Origin: Paracoccus alkenifer
Lineage (GTDB): Bacteria > Pseudomonadota > Alphaproteobacteria > Rhodobacterales > Rhodobacteraceae
Assembly: GCF_900108405.1 (NCBI RefSeq)
Contig: NZ_FNXG01000001.1
Coordinates: 372,001-436,000 of the forward strand
Reading direction: 5' to 3'
DNA length: 64,000 nt
Position 1 is the first letter of the stretch. Every line of letters starts with the position of its first letter. The position numbers were made by a program, and so were the translations under genes. Positions 1 to 9,035 of this stretch are shown one piece after another. The notes below the pieces were generated by a model. It did not search any database. It had not been told where the DNA came from and saw nothing but the letters and a program-made list of their open reading frames with translations.

Positions 1-302
1 CCGTCGATCAGCTCGACCAGAACGGCGATATGCCCGGCCTTGACGATATAAAGGATATATTCGCGCGCCCAATACATCAGCGCCCCGAACAGTCCAAAGC
101 CGGCCACCCCGCCCCACAGGGTGGAACTGGCCCGAAACCCTTCGTCACCAAAGCCGCCGACCCCGTAACCGATGCCCGCCCCGGTTCCGGTGACCAGCAC
201 ATAGCCAAGGGCGATGCCGAAATAGACCACCATGCGCAACACGACGAACGGCAGCGTCCGCCCCATCATTGCCAGCGCCCCGCCGATGCTGAAATCCCAC
301 AT
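1..302 (-). CDS. Conserved membrane protein, C-terminus beyond window
   Basis: An open frame runs from ATG at 302 to the window edge (100 codons visible, no stop). The product starts MWDFSIGGAL and has two clear hydrophobic stretches, one around residues 15-35 (LPFVVLRMVVYFGIALGYVL) and one around 66-76, followed by WAREYILYIVKAGHIAVLVEL. It has no signal peptide cleavage site, so it is probably a multi-pass inner-membrane protein. I do not recognise a named family, though it resembles conserved hypothetical membrane proteins of Rhodobacteraceae. It is divergent from the signalling operon that follows. Function unknown; partial because the window begins inside it. Confidence 0.6.
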   Translation of the reverse strand, partial: MWDFSIGGALAMMGRTLPFVVLRMVVYFGIALGYVLVTGTGAGIGYGVGGFGDEGFRASSTLWGGVAGFGLFGALMYWAREYILYIVKAGHIAVLVELID

Positions 303-468
303 ATGCCTCACCCGATATTTCCGCCCCGGGTGTCTAGCAACGGACAGGCAGCAGCGCCCCGTTCATTTGAACAGGGACATGTAAAAAAATCGCGCTGTAG
401 TTGAGATGTTGTCGATTTCAGCTAAAAGAGGGGGCAGCGGAAGGAAGCCGCCGAAAATCGGTCGCAAG

Positions 469-999
469 ATGGAGCAAAGCGGTTTGAGACGGCTTGTCCT
501 GGCTGTGCTGGGCTGTGTGTGCGCCGGGTTTCCGGCCCTGTCCCAGGTGGATGATCCTGCCCGATTGCCGCCTGCGACATCGGCGCCGGTCCTTGAGGTG
601 CGGGGCGCGGTTTCACGGACCAACGCGGATGGCGCGGCGGTTTTCGACATGGAGATGCTCAAGGCCCTGCCCCGCGCGCGGCTGGACACCACCACCGCCG
701 TCACCGACGGCATCCGCCGGTTCGACGGTTTTCTGATGCGCGACCTGCTTGATCTTGTCGGGGCGCAGGGCACCACAGTCACGGCACGGGCGTTCAACGA
801 CTATGCAATCGACATCGCGATAGAGGAATTCGACCGCTTCGACGTGGTCGTGGCCTATGAGATGGACGGCAAGGCGCTTGTGCCGTCGGACAAGGGGCCG
901 CTGTGGATCGTCTATCCCCGCGATCAGCATACCGAGCTGCGCGACATCCGTTACGATTATCGCTGGGTCTGGCAGCTGCGATGGCTGGAAATAGAATGA
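469..999 (+). CDS. Exported molybdopterin-oxidoreductase-like protein without a cofactor cysteine
   Basis: A 176-residue protein with an N-terminal signal peptide (RRLVLAVLGCVCAGFPALSQ) followed by one small beta-rich domain with motifs such as LEVRGAVSRT, FDGFLMRDLLDLVGA and LWIVYPRD near the C-terminus. This pattern resembles the molybdopterin-binding fold of sulfite-oxidase/YedY-like proteins. The mature part contains no cysteine, so it cannot hold molybdenum in the usual way; a ligand-binding or sensory role is an inference. ATG 469 is preferred over in-frame ATG 406 because the signal peptide then begins directly. Its stop overlaps the start of the histidine kinase (ATGA), so the two are probably co-translated. 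Confidence 0.7.
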   Translation: MEQSGLRRLVLAVLGCVCAGFPALSQVDDPARLPPATSAPVLEVRGAVSRTNADGAAVFDMEMLKALPRARLDTTTAVTDGIRRFDGFLMRDLLDLVGAQGTTVTARAFNDYAIDIAIEEFDRFDVVVAYEMDGKALVPSDKGPLWIVYPRDQHTELRDIRYDYRWVWQLRWLEIE

Positions 1000-2795
1000 A
1001 AAACGCGGCCGGCGCGATATTCGGCATAGTCCTGCCCGTGCTTGCCATCGTCATTTTCATCGCCCTGCTGGCGTTTTCGCTGATGCGGCTGTCCACGATC
1101 GAACGCGACATGCGTATTGAGGCGACGCAGAACATGCTGTGGGTGATCTCGCGGGCGCATCTGTCCAGCCTTCAGCTGGGCGAAATGGTCGGCGCCGCCC
1201 CCGCGCAACAGGACCGGGCGCAGCTGGATCTGCGCCATGATGTGTTCCTCAGCCGGCTGGCGCTGCTGGACGACGGGCCGCAACGCCGCCGGATGCAAGA
1301 GCTCGGCTTTGCCGATGCGCTGGACAGCCTGCGCGGCAAGCTTCCCGAACTGGCATCGCTTCTGGCGCGACTTGCGCCACAAGACCCGCCGCAGGTCCGC
1401 GCGATCCTCGGCCCCTTTAATGCCGCGCTTGCGGATGCCGCCAACAGGGCGATGGTGGCCGAATGGGACGATCTGGGCAGCAGGCTGGATGCGACCCGGG
1501 CGCAGATCTGGCAGATCATCGGATCGCTTGTCGGCATATCGCTGGCGGGCGCCGTTCTATGCGGGAATTTCCTGGTGGCGACCAGAAACGCGCGCCGGCG
1601 GACACGGCTTCTCAACAAGGAAAAGGCGCTGTCCGGGCTGTTGATCGGATCAAGCGGCGAAGGCATCGTGGCGGTCGATACAGCGCGGCGCTGCACGGTC
1701 TGGAACGACGCCGCCGAACAGCTGTTCGGCCAGCGCGGCGCCGATGCCCGCGGCCGCACGCTGGCCGATATATCCGGCTTTTTTCAGGTGGATGCAGTCA
1801 AGCAGATAATCGACACGGCCATTGACGGGCGCCCGGCCACGCTGTTCGACCAGCCGTTTTTCCCGCCGCATCAGGCCGCCTCGCTTTATCTGGACCTGCG
1901 CTGCTTTTCCTTGCGTGACGGCCCGCGGATCATCGGCGCGATCCTGCTGATTTCGGATGTGACCGCACGGCGGGACGCGCAAAAGGAAATTGCCGATCAC
2001 CGCGACCGGCTGGAACAGCTTGTCGAGGCCCGCACCCGCGAACTCGACGCCGCCCTCAACCGTGAACGGGCGACGGCCGAGCTTTACCGCAATTTCGGCA
2101 CGATGATCTCGCACCAGTTCCGCACGCCCCTGGCCATCATCGATTCCGCGCTGCACCGCCTGATGCGCCGCCGTGACCAGCTGACGCCCGACGAGGTGCT
2201 TGAGCGGGGCGGCAACGCCCGCCAAGCCATCGCCCGCCTGACCCGTCTTGTCGAAAGCACGCTGGACGCCGCCCGGCTGGATGCAGGCCAGATTGAGGTC
2301 CGCAGCCGGCCCTGCGACCTGCGCGGGATCATCGCGCAGATATGTTCCGACCAGACGGGGGGACGCGAATTTCTGGTCCGGCCCTGCGGCGATGATCCGG
2401 TGATCGCCAGTTGCGATCCGGTCCATGTCGAAAACATCCTGACCAATCTCGTTGCCAATGCGGTGAAATATTCACCTGCCGGGACTCCGATCCTTATCGA
2501 GCTTGCAGCTGAGGGCGCACAGGTCGAATGTGCGGTCACCAATCAGGGCACGCTGGAAAACCCCGCCGAGCAGGACCGGCTGTTCGAGCGTTATTTCCGC
2601 GGCAGCAACGCCGAGGGCCGCCCGGGCATTGGCGTCGGGCTTTACATGGCAAGGATGCTGGCGCGGCTGCAAGGGGGCGACGTGCTGCTGCGCAACCCCG
2701 ATCCCGGCACGATCCGCCTTGCCCTGCTGCTTCCCCGTGCCGGGCAGCGTCCGGGCGATGCAAGACCCAGCCCCGCCGAGATGGGGGCGACATGA
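996..2795 (+). CDS. Membrane-bound PAS sensor histidine kinase
   Basis: A 599-residue transmembrane sensor kinase. Two membrane helices (about residues 5-30 and 170-192) bracket a largely helical periplasmic region of roughly 140 residues. A PAS domain (about 213-330, with IVAVDTARRCTVWNDAAEQL), a short coiled linker, a HisKA domain with the phospho-acceptor His at about 373 (ISHQFRTPL) and an ATPase domain with an N box near 480-492 and the glycine motif GIGVGLYM near 545 follow. ATG 996 overlaps the upstream stop as ATGA; ATG 981 is an alternative. The gene ends with another ATGA overlap into the response regulator, which is its likely partner. The upstream exported protein may supply the signal (inference). 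Confidence 0.88.
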   Translation: MKNAAGAIFGIVLPVLAIVIFIALLAFSLMRLSTIERDMRIEATQNMLWVISRAHLSSLQLGEMVGAAPAQQDRAQLDLRHDVFLSRLALLDDGPQRRRMQELGFADALDSLRGKLPELASLLARLAPQDPPQVRAILGPFNAALADAANRAMVAEWDDLGSRLDATRAQIWQIIGSLVGISLAGAVLCGNFLVATRNARRRTRLLNKEKALSGLLIGSSGEGIVAVDTARRCTVWNDAAEQLFGQRGADARGRTLADISGFFQVDAVKQIIDTAIDGRPATLFDQPFFPPHQAASLYLDLRCFSLRDGPRIIGAILLISDVTARRDAQKEIADHRDRLEQLVEARTRELDAALNRERATAELYRNFGTMISHQFRTPLAIIDSALHRLMRRRDQLTPDEVLERGGNARQAIARLTRLVESTLDAARLDAGQIEVRSRPCDLRGIIAQICSDQTGGREFLVRPCGDDPVIASCDPVHVENILTNLVANAVKYSPAGTPILIELAAEGAQVECAVTNQGTLENPAEQDRLFERYFRGSNAEGRPGIGVGLYMARMLARLQGGDVLLRNPDPGTIRLALLLPRAGQRPGDARPSPAEMGAT

Positions 2796-3451
2796 CCGGC
2801 TGTCCGCTGACGGCGCCAAACCCTCCGGTCATTCTTTGCATCGAGGACGAGATGCAATTGCGCCGCGACATCGCCGATGAGCTGGCCGAGGCCGGCTATG
2901 CCGTGATCGAGGCAGGCAGCGGCGCCGAGGCCATTGGAATTCTGGCAAAAACCCACCCCGATCTGGTTCTTTGCGATATTTCGATGCCCGGCCTGTCGGG
3001 CTATGATGTGCTTGACGCATTAAGGGAACAGGACGCGGCTCACGCGGAAATCCCCTTTGTGTTCCTGTCGGCCCTTGCCGATCCGCGGCAGGTCGTCGAC
3101 GGCAAGCGGCGGGGCGCGGATGATTATCTGGTCAAGCCGATCGACTATGATCTTTTGCTGGCGACAATCGAGGCAAGGCTTCGCCAGATCAGGCGCATCC
3201 GCTCGGGGCGATCCGATTTTTCCGCCGCAGGCCCGCCGGATTTCGCGACTGTCTTTGGGATGACACAATCGGAATCCCAGGTCACGTCCCTGCTGATACA
3301 GGGCAAGTCCCTGATGCAGATTGCAAATGAGCTTGCAGTCTCGCGCACGACCGTCGCATTTCATTTGCGCCATATCTTTCAGAAAACCCGGACCAATCGC
3401 CAGGCCGAGCTGGTTTCCCTGCTTTTACAGGGCCACCTGCCCATAGAGTGA
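2792..3451 (+). CDS. Response regulator, REC plus LuxR-type HTH
   Basis: A 219-residue response regulator. The receiver domain has the acidic pocket (IEDE, about residues 15-18), phospho-acceptor Asp62 in LCDISMPGLSG and the conserved Lys at about 115 in LVKPID. A C-terminal LuxR/FixJ-type helix-turn-helix follows (about 153-215; SLMQIANELAVSRTTVAFHL). It is the DNA-binding output of the kinase encoded immediately upstream, with which it shares an ATGA overlap. The targets are unknown and no other regulated operon is evident in the window. A slightly longer frame extends upstream, but ATG 2792 is supported by the overlap and by where the receiver domain starts. Confidence 0.9.
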   Translation: MTGCPLTAPNPPVILCIEDEMQLRRDIADELAEAGYAVIEAGSGAEAIGILAKTHPDLVLCDISMPGLSGYDVLDALREQDAAHAEIPFVFLSALADPRQVVDGKRRGADDYLVKPIDYDLLLATIEARLRQIRRIRSGRSDFSAAGPPDFATVFGMTQSESQVTSLLIQGKSLMQIANELAVSRTTVAFHLRHIFQKTRTNRQAELVSLLLQGHLPIE

Positions 3452-3544
3452 CGGCGCCCTGTCAGAGGTTTGTGAAAATCGGCTTGATCGGGCCAACCCG
3501 CCCTGCGCGCGCGGATCAGGCCCGGGATGTGTCAGGCGCCTGTT

Positions 3545-4270
3545 TCAGATCCCGGCCACCGCATCGCGGATCAGCGCCAACTCGGCCGGCGCGCTGAAAC
3601 GGTGGTCGGCGCCGCGCACCAGCGTCAGGCGGATGTCCGGCCCTTCGGCGTGGTCCAGCAGCCGCAGCGCATCCGCCATCGGCACATCCGCATCCGCGGT
3701 GCCTTGCAGAAAGCGCACCGGCATCGGCAGCGCAAGCGGCGTGGCAAAGACGCTGTGTTCGTCGCCCTGCCGGAACAGGCGCCGGGAAAACACGTAATCC
3801 TCGCCATAGTCGCTGGGCCGGGCCACGCGCCCGTCACGCGCCAGCGCCGCGAGGTCGGCGTCGGTGAATTCATCCTGCATCCGCCGGGTGAAATCCGGCG
3901 CCGCGGCGATGGTGACCAGCCCGGCCCACCGCTCGGGGCGCTCCCGCGCCAGCAGCAACGCCAGCCAACCACCCAGAGACGAGCCGACCAGCACCTGCGG
4001 CCCCGGCGCCAGCGCGTCGATCAGCTCGCGCGCGTCCTGCAACCAGTCACCAATGCCGAAATCCTCGACCGCGCCGCCGCTTTGCCCGTGCCCGGACAGG
4101 TCGAACCGCAGCATCGCCCGCCCCTGCTCGCGGCACCATGCCTCAAGATCGACGGCCTTGGTCCCGCCCATGTCCGACTTGAACCCGTGCAGAAACACCA
4201 CGCCCGCACCGGGCCCCCGCCCCTCGACCCGCTCAAACGCCAGCCGCCGCCCCGTCGCCGCCTGAAACAT
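3545..4270 (-). CDS. Alpha/beta hydrolase
   Basis: A 241-residue serine hydrolase of the alpha/beta fold. Visible are the oxyanion-hole segment VVFLHGFKSDMGG, the nucleophile elbow GSSLGG (Ser near residue 97) and the C-terminal catalytic His in RGADHRFS; the acid is probably the Asp in QGTADADVP. The substrate cannot be told from sequence; relatives are carboxylesterases or palmitoyl-thioesterase-like (ABHD10-type) enzymes. ATG 4270 is chosen because an AGGAG ribosome site lies a few bases upstream, whereas a longer frame to 4330 has no such site. It is convergent with the response regulator gene and stands apart from the Slam-like gene behind it. Confidence 0.82.
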   Translation of the reverse strand: MFQAATGRRLAFERVEGRGPGAGVVFLHGFKSDMGGTKAVDLEAWCREQGRAMLRFDLSGHGQSGGAVEDFGIGDWLQDARELIDALAPGPQVLVGSSLGGWLALLLARERPERWAGLVTIAAAPDFTRRMQDEFTDADLAALARDGRVARPSDYGEDYVFSRRLFRQGDEHSVFATPLALPMPVRFLQGTADADVPMADALRLLDHAEGPDIRLTLVRGADHRFSAPAELALIRDAVAGI

Positions 4271-4366
4271 CTCGAACTCCTTTTTTTCGTCGGCCCCGAA
4301 AGACTGACAAGTGCCGCAAGAAAATAGCATCCGGCCCGGATGTAAAGGGATATTACAGACCGTCGC

Positions 4367-5403
4367 TCAACGCAGTCGCAACAGGTCGAGATTTACGTCC
4401 AATATCGTGAACTGGTCGTCATGAAAACTGTTGGATGCTTCATTTCTCACCCTTCCGATGCGCACGCCCAATACATCGGAAAGCCGCGCCGACACTACAA
4501 CTCCGCGCAGTGTTTCCTTTCTTGGTTCATTCAGAAAGCTGCCCCCCGCCGGTTTTCCTGAAATATGGATGCTTCGTATCTGCGCCTACCAACCATTCTG
4601 GCGGCAGAAATCTGGAAAGATTCCCGTCCGGAAAAAATCCCTTCAACGCCTTCGGAAAGCTTTATCCGCCCGCTTAGCAGCATGGCGTTACCCAGCAAAA
4701 CCTGGTGCTGGTAGGTGACAGAGTTCTGGAAATAATCAATCCCGCTGTCTATCGCGGATCGCATGATCGTCAACTGGCTGCTGTTTACGTATGACCCCAC
4801 GGAATACGCGCGAGACATGCCGAAAGAAAGTGATTTTTCGCTGCGGGCGCTAAGTTTGGTGACCGACCGCTCTGCGGCGGCGCAGGCAAATGCGCGCGAC
4901 GTGGCTGAAAGAAAATAATTCAAACAGGGTTGCAACGCATATTCCCATTTATCGTAATCGGCATCGATAGCATGAACATAGCGCGCGGTATGATCGAAAT
5001 GCAGGGAAATTCTTTTTGACAGGCCCCATACATGATTTCCACCTAGCGATGCACCAGCGACCGCGGCTGATTTTCGTCGAAATCTCTCGTCGACAAGAAA
5101 TTCCAGACCCCCTATTGCAATCGCGTCATTGGCAAATCCGTTGTTGGCATTTGCGTCATAGGCCAGAATTGGCCGCAATGACCAGCTTGACGAGCGTCTA
5201 GCGGGTCGAGAACTTCCATAACCTTCATGATAAGCAAGCCGCCCCGCCAGCTGCCAGATCTCAGGATGTGCAATATCGGCGGACAGCAATTCCTGCTTCA
5301 TGAGTGTTGGCGCAATCGACAATTGATCGCGGGTCCAGGCCTCTGCCCGGTGCAGGTGGCCGGTGGCAAAAACGATTGCGAGGATGGTTAAGATAATACG
5401 CAT
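4367..5403 (-). pseudogene. Slam-like outer-membrane barrel gene, frameshifted near its 3' end
   Basis: The open frame 4531-5403 encodes 290 residues with a signal peptide (MRIILTILAIVFATG) and alternating barrel-like strands. LRPILAYDANANNG and the following strands resemble the start of the barrel of surface lipoprotein assembly modifiers (Slam, DUF560); no TPR domain precedes it. It stops just after a run of six G (4542-4547, C on the plus strand). Adding one G opens a stop-free frame to 4367 that reads on with RRGGSFLNEPRKETLRG and ends with VRNEASNSFHDDQFTILDV, which looks like the last two Slam strands. A full product would have 345 residues. It follows a TbpB-like lipoprotein gene, the expected Slam substrate type. 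The defect may be a mutation, slipped-strand switching or a sequencing error. Confidence 0.62.
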
Positions 5404-5429
5404 TTCACCCACGCACACTCAATGAAAAA

Positions 5430-5453
5430 GACCGGCGCAACAAAGCGCCGGTC
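5430..5453 (-). terminator. Rho-independent terminator between lipoprotein and Slam-like genes
   Basis: A perfect 9-bp stem (GACCGGCGC paired with GCGCCGGTC) encloses a 6-nt loop and, read on the minus strand, is followed by TTTTTC. It lies just after the TbpB-like lipoprotein gene and before the Slam-like gene on the same strand. It would lower transcription of the second gene relative to the first. Confidence 0.85.
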
Positions 5454-5473
5454 GGTGATAGAAAATGCCAATT

Positions 5474-6118
5474 TTACTCCAGCTTCATGACTCCGCTAAG
5501 CCATGGCAAGCTACCCCCGCCCGAATTTCCGGAATCGATCTGACCGGTAATTTGCCCTTCGACAATTTCGCCATGATCACCCCGGAATATGCCGTTCACA
5601 CTACCGGAAACGTCATAATTCTGGCCCGAAGCGTTTATCTCGCCCACCAAGGCGGCCTCATATTCAGCGCCCTGAATTACACCGCCTTGGAAAATCAATT
5701 CTCCGAAAATCGGGGTGGCGCCTTGCGGCTGAAAATTATAGAATCGGCCTGAAACAGTAGAGTCTCCGAAGTTTGCCTGCATCTCTGCGGAGGACGCGAA
5801 TACCGGGCTTCCGGTTATAGCCGGACTGCCAAAGACTGCGGCGCCACTATAGGTTGCAGTGCCGCCCGCAGGCAACTGGGCGGCGTCCGTGGGATGGTGA
5901 TCCGCAAGATGTATCTGGGTAAACTGATCATACAAGCCGGCGAACGATCCGGGGACATTGTCGTTGTTGCCGCCGCCGGCACTACTGCCGCCGCCGCTGG
6001 AACCCCCGACACCACTACCTGCACCGCTGCCGCTCGAGACGCCGCCTTCACCACCGCCGTCGCCGCCACACGCGCCCAGGAACGTCACCGCAGCGAGCAG
6101 GCACACAAGATACTTCAT
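5474..6118 (-). CDS. TbpB-like barrel lipoprotein, putative Slam substrate
   Basis: A 214-residue lipoprotein with lipobox LGAC (Cys near residue 17), a long Gly/Ser-rich linker (residues about 19-55) and a C-terminal eight-strand-barrel signature: ATYSGAAVFG, ANFGDSTVSGRFYNF and VNGIFRGDHGEIVEGQITG. These match the barrel domain of transferrin-binding protein B-like lipoproteins, where such phrases end the fold. The Gly/Ser linker is typical of proteins displayed on the cell surface. The Slam-like gene directly downstream supports export across the outer membrane. The ligand (iron, haem or another host or environmental protein) is unknown. ATG 6118 has AGGA 7 nt upstream. Base composition is AT-richer than neighbouring genes, hinting at transfer. 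Confidence 0.72.
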   Translation of the reverse strand: MKYLVCLLAAVTFLGACGGDGGGEGGVSSGSGAGSGVGGSSGGGSSAGGGNNDNVPGSFAGLYDQFTQIHLADHHPTDAAQLPAGGTATYSGAAVFGSPAITGSPVFASSAEMQANFGDSTVSGRFYNFQPQGATPIFGELIFQGGVIQGAEYEAALVGEINASGQNYDVSGSVNGIFRGDHGEIVEGQITGQIDSGNSGGGSLPWLSGVMKLE

Positions 6119-6398
6119 CACCAGATCCTGATTTTCCTCCAGATTGCGATGGATATACCAGTGATTACATTAAATTAGTATGAACCCGCGGCCCGCGTGC
6201 GCAGTTTGGCCGCGATGTTGCAGAAATATTTCTTAATGCATTTTGTCATGAGCGCCTTCTGCGGGCTATCGCCGCAGGCTGCAACACCGCCACTCCGCAC
6301 CCCTTGGCCACATTGACAGCAGCCGCCCCAGCCTGCAAAGCGGGCCGATAACCCGCAACCGGGCGTTCCGTGGGCGCCAGACCGACGAGGAGCCGAAC

Positions 6399-8351
6399 AT
6401 GGCCGACCAGATTTCCCTGACCTTTCCCGATGGCAGCGTGCGCGACTATCCCGCCGGGACCACGGCGGCGCAGGTCGCGGCCTCGATCGCGCCCAGCCTG
6501 GCCAAGAATGCGATCAGCGCCACGCTGGACGGGCAGCATATCGACCTTGCCTGGCCGCTGACCGAAAACGGCACCATCGCCATCAACACGATGAAGGACG
6601 CCGCCCCGGCGCTGGAGCTGATCCGCCACGACCTCGCCCATGTCATGGCGCGGGCGGTGCAGGAGCTGTGGCCCGACGTCAAGGTCACCATCGGCCCGGT
6701 GCGCGATTTCGGCTGGTTCTACGACTTTGACCGCGAGGAACCCTTTACCCCCGACGACCTTGGCGCCATCGAGACGCGGATGAAACAGATCATCGCCGCG
6801 CGCGATCCCGTGCGCACCGAGGTCTGGGACCGCGCCCGCGCCCGCGCCCATTACGAGGCGGCGAATGAGCCCTTCAAGGTCGAGCTGCTCGACCGCATCC
6901 CCGAGGGCCAGCCGATCCGCATGTATTGGCACGGCGACTGGCAGGATCTGTGCCGCGGCCCGCATCTGCAATCGACCGGGCAGCTGCCGGCCGATGCCTT
7001 CAAGCTGACCCATGTCGCCGGCGCCTATTGGCTGGGCGACAACACGCGCCCGATGCTGCAACGCATCTATGGCGTGGCGTTCCGCAACCGCGACGAGCTG
7101 AAGGCTCACATGCACATGCTGGAAGAGGCCGCGAAACGCGACCACCGCAAGCTGGGCCGCGAGATGGACCTGTTCCACATGCAGGAAGAAGCCCCCGGCC
7201 AGATCTTCTGGCACCCCAACGGCTGGGCGATCTACACCACGTTGCAGGACTACATGCGCCGCCGCCAGCGCGCCGGCGGCTATGTCGAGGTCAACACCCC
7301 GCAGGTGGTCAGCCGGAAATTGTGGGAAGAATCAGGGCACTGGGAAAACTATCAGGAAAACATGTTCATCGTCGAGGTGGACGAGGATCACGCCAAGACC
7401 AAGACCATCAACGCGCTGAAGCCGATGAACTGCCCCTGCCACGTGCAGATCTTCAACCACGGGCTGAAATCCTATCGCGACCTGCCGCTGCGCATGGCAG
7501 AATTCGGGTCATGCGCGCGCTATGAACCCTCGGGCGCGCTGCACGGGATCATGCGGGTGCGCGGCTTTACCCAGGACGACGCGCATATCTTCTGCACCGA
7601 GGACCAGATCGAGGCCGAGACCAGGAAATTCATCGAGTTTCTGGCCGCGATCTATGCCGATCTGGGCTTTGAAGGCTGGCGCATCAAGCTGTCCACCCGC
7701 CCCGAAAAGCGCATCGGTTCCGACGAAAGCTGGGACCGGTCCGAGGCCGCGCTGGGGAACGCCTGCCGCGCCGCGGGCCATGATTACGAGCTGTTCCCCG
7801 GCGAGGGCGCGTTCTACGGTCCCAAGCTGGAATTCGTGCTGCGCGACGCGATCGGCCGCGACTGGCAATGCGGCACGTTGCAGGTGGACCCGAACCTGCC
7901 GGAACGGCTGGACGCGGAATATGTCGGCGCCGATGGCGCGAAACACCGCCCGATCATGCTGCACCGCGCGGTGCTGGGCAGTTTTGAACGTTTTATCGGC
8001 ATCATGATCGAGAACTCGACCGGCAAGCTGCCGTTCTGGCTGGCGCCGCGGCAGGTGGTGGTGGCCTCGATCGTGTCGGACGCCGATGATTACGTGCATG
8101 AGGTGGCGGCGGCGCTGCAAGCCGCCGGCATCCGCGCCGAGGCCGACATCCGCAACGAAAAGATCAACTACAAGGTGCGCGAGCATTCGGTCGCCAAGGT
8201 GCCGGTGATCATGGCGGTGGGGATGAAAGAGGTCGCGGACCGCAGCGTCTCGATCCGCCGGCTGGACCGGCAGGGTTCGCAATCGCAGCCGCTGGATGCG
8301 GCGCTGGCCGCGCTTGCGGCCGAGGCGACGCCGCCCGATCTGCGCGGCTGA
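6399..8351 (+). CDS. thrS: Threonyl-tRNA synthetase
   Basis: A 650-residue class II synthetase that charges tRNA-Thr in the cytoplasm. The N-terminal TGS domain ([20 protein letters not shown]), the editing domain with [16 protein letters not shown], the zinc-binding Cys of [13 protein letters not shown], the motif 2 region ([23 protein letters not shown]) and the C-terminal anticodon-binding domain are all present in order and at the usual length. A GAG-rich ribosome site precedes ATG 6399. It is divergent from the TbpB-like islet and followed by a 360-bp non-coding stretch. Confidence 0.97.
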   Translation: MADQISLTFPDGSVRDYPAGTTAAQVAASIAPSLAKNAISATLDGQHIDLAWPLTENGTIAINTMKDAAPALELIRHDLAHVMARAVQELWPDVKVTIGPVRDFGWFYDFDREEPFTPDDLGAIETRMKQIIAARDPVRTEVWDRARARAHYEAANEPFKVELLDRIPEGQPIRMYWHGDWQDLCRGPHLQSTGQLPADAFKLTHVAGAYWLGDNTRPMLQRIYGVAFRNRDELKAHMHMLEEAAKRDHRKLGREMDLFHMQEEAPGQIFWHPNGWAIYTTLQDYMRRRQRAGGYVEVNTPQVVSRKLWEESGHWENYQENMFIVEVDEDHAKTKTINALKPMNCPCHVQIFNHGLKSYRDLPLRMAEFGSCARYEPSGALHGIMRVRGFTQDDAHIFCTEDQIEAETRKFIEFLAAIYADLGFEGWRIKLSTRPEKRIGSDESWDRSEAALGNACRAAGHDYELFPGEGAFYGPKLEFVLRDAIGRDWQCGTLQVDPNLPERLDAEYVGADGAKHRPIMLHRAVLGSFERFIGIMIENSTGKLPFWLAPRQVVVASIVSDADDYVHEVAAALQAAGIRAEADIRNEKINYKVREHSVAKVPVIMAVGMKEVADRSVSIRRLDRQGSQSQPLDAALAALAAEATPPDLRG

Positions 8352-8711
8352 TCCGGGGTTTCGGCGCGGTGCGGGCGGCGCTGTGGCAGGGGGCTGTCTG
8401 CCCCCCGTCGCCTGCGGCGACTCCCCCCGAGGATATTTGGGACCGCCCGAAGCGCAGTTGAAAAGCAGCGAACGCGGCAATGGCCGGGCCCGCCCGGCTT
8501 GAAGCCCGCGGCTGGCGGAAAAGCGCGCGTCGGGCGGTTTCGCCGCGGTTGCGCCTTAAATCTGCGCTTGCGTTCGCCCGCGAATCGTTCATCCTCGCTT
8601 GCGCGTGAGCGATACTTTCTACCGCCTCCCTTCACGGGGCAGCCGGACTGCGAAAGGGCTGCTCGGCCCGGACGGCAATCTCGCCGCCGGGATACTGAAG
8701 GAGACAGGGTC
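8352..8711 (+). other. 360-bp intergenic region: repeat element and long cold-shock leader
   Basis: No convincing gene. It holds one copy of the dispersed GGATATTT element right behind thrS, and about 250 bp leading into the cold-shock gene. A long untranslated leader is usual for cspA-type genes. The last bases before ATG 8712 contain a GAAGGAGACAGG ribosome site. Confidence 0.5.
8407..8452 (+). repeat. Dispersed hairpin-GGATATTT element, copy a
   Basis: A GTCGCC-TGC-GGCGAC hairpin is followed by a C-rich spacer, the core GGATATTT (8431-8438) and GACCGCCCGAAGC. It sits 3' of thrS in the same orientation. The tail matches the copy at 59286. Confidence 0.75.
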
Positions 8712-8918
8712 ATGGCGACCGGCACCGTCAAATGGTTCAATGCCACCAAGGGCTACGGCTTTATCGCGCCCGACGATGGCGGCAAGGACGTGTTCGTCCA
8801 TATTTCCGCGGTTGAGCGTGCGGGGCTGACCGGCCTGAACGACAACCAGAAAGTCCAGTACGAGCTGCAATCGGGCCGCGACGGCCGCGCCTCGGCGTCG
8901 GATCTGCAACTGCTTTGA
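8712..8918 (+). CDS. Cold-shock protein, CspA family
   Basis: A 68-residue single cold-shock domain with both nucleic-acid-binding motifs: RNP1 in [10 protein letters not shown] and RNP2 in VFVHIS, starting [10 protein letters not shown]. It is a cytoplasmic RNA chaperone. A paralogue of the same length lies at 62895-63101. The GGAGACAGGGTC ribosome site fixes ATG 8712. A strong terminator follows and the leader is long, so it is a single-gene unit probably controlled after transcription. Confidence 0.95.
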   Translation: MATGTVKWFNATKGYGFIAPDDGGKDVFVHISAVERAGLTGLNDNQKVQYELQSGRDGRASASDLQLL

Positions 8919-8953
8919 CCTGAGGGCTGCGGGGCTTTCGACCGCGCGACGCA

Positions 8954-8983
8954 ACGGCCTGCGGCGACGCGGGCCGTTTTCTT
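8954..8983 (+). terminator. Rho-independent terminator of the first cold-shock gene
   Basis: A 10-bp stem (ACGGCCTGCG with CGCGGGCCGT, one G-T wobble) has a GCGA tetraloop and is followed by TTTTCTTT. It lies 36 bp after the cold-shock stop codon. Confidence 0.88.
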
Positions 8984-9035
8984 TGGCGACACATCATCGC
9001 CGCGCCTCGGCGCTTTCTTTCATGCTGAACCCGCC

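Noticed and set aside
4423..4563. Short plus-strand frame starting MKTVGCFISH
   Set aside because: It has no ribosome site or similarity and lies opposite the repaired C-terminus of the Slam-like gene.
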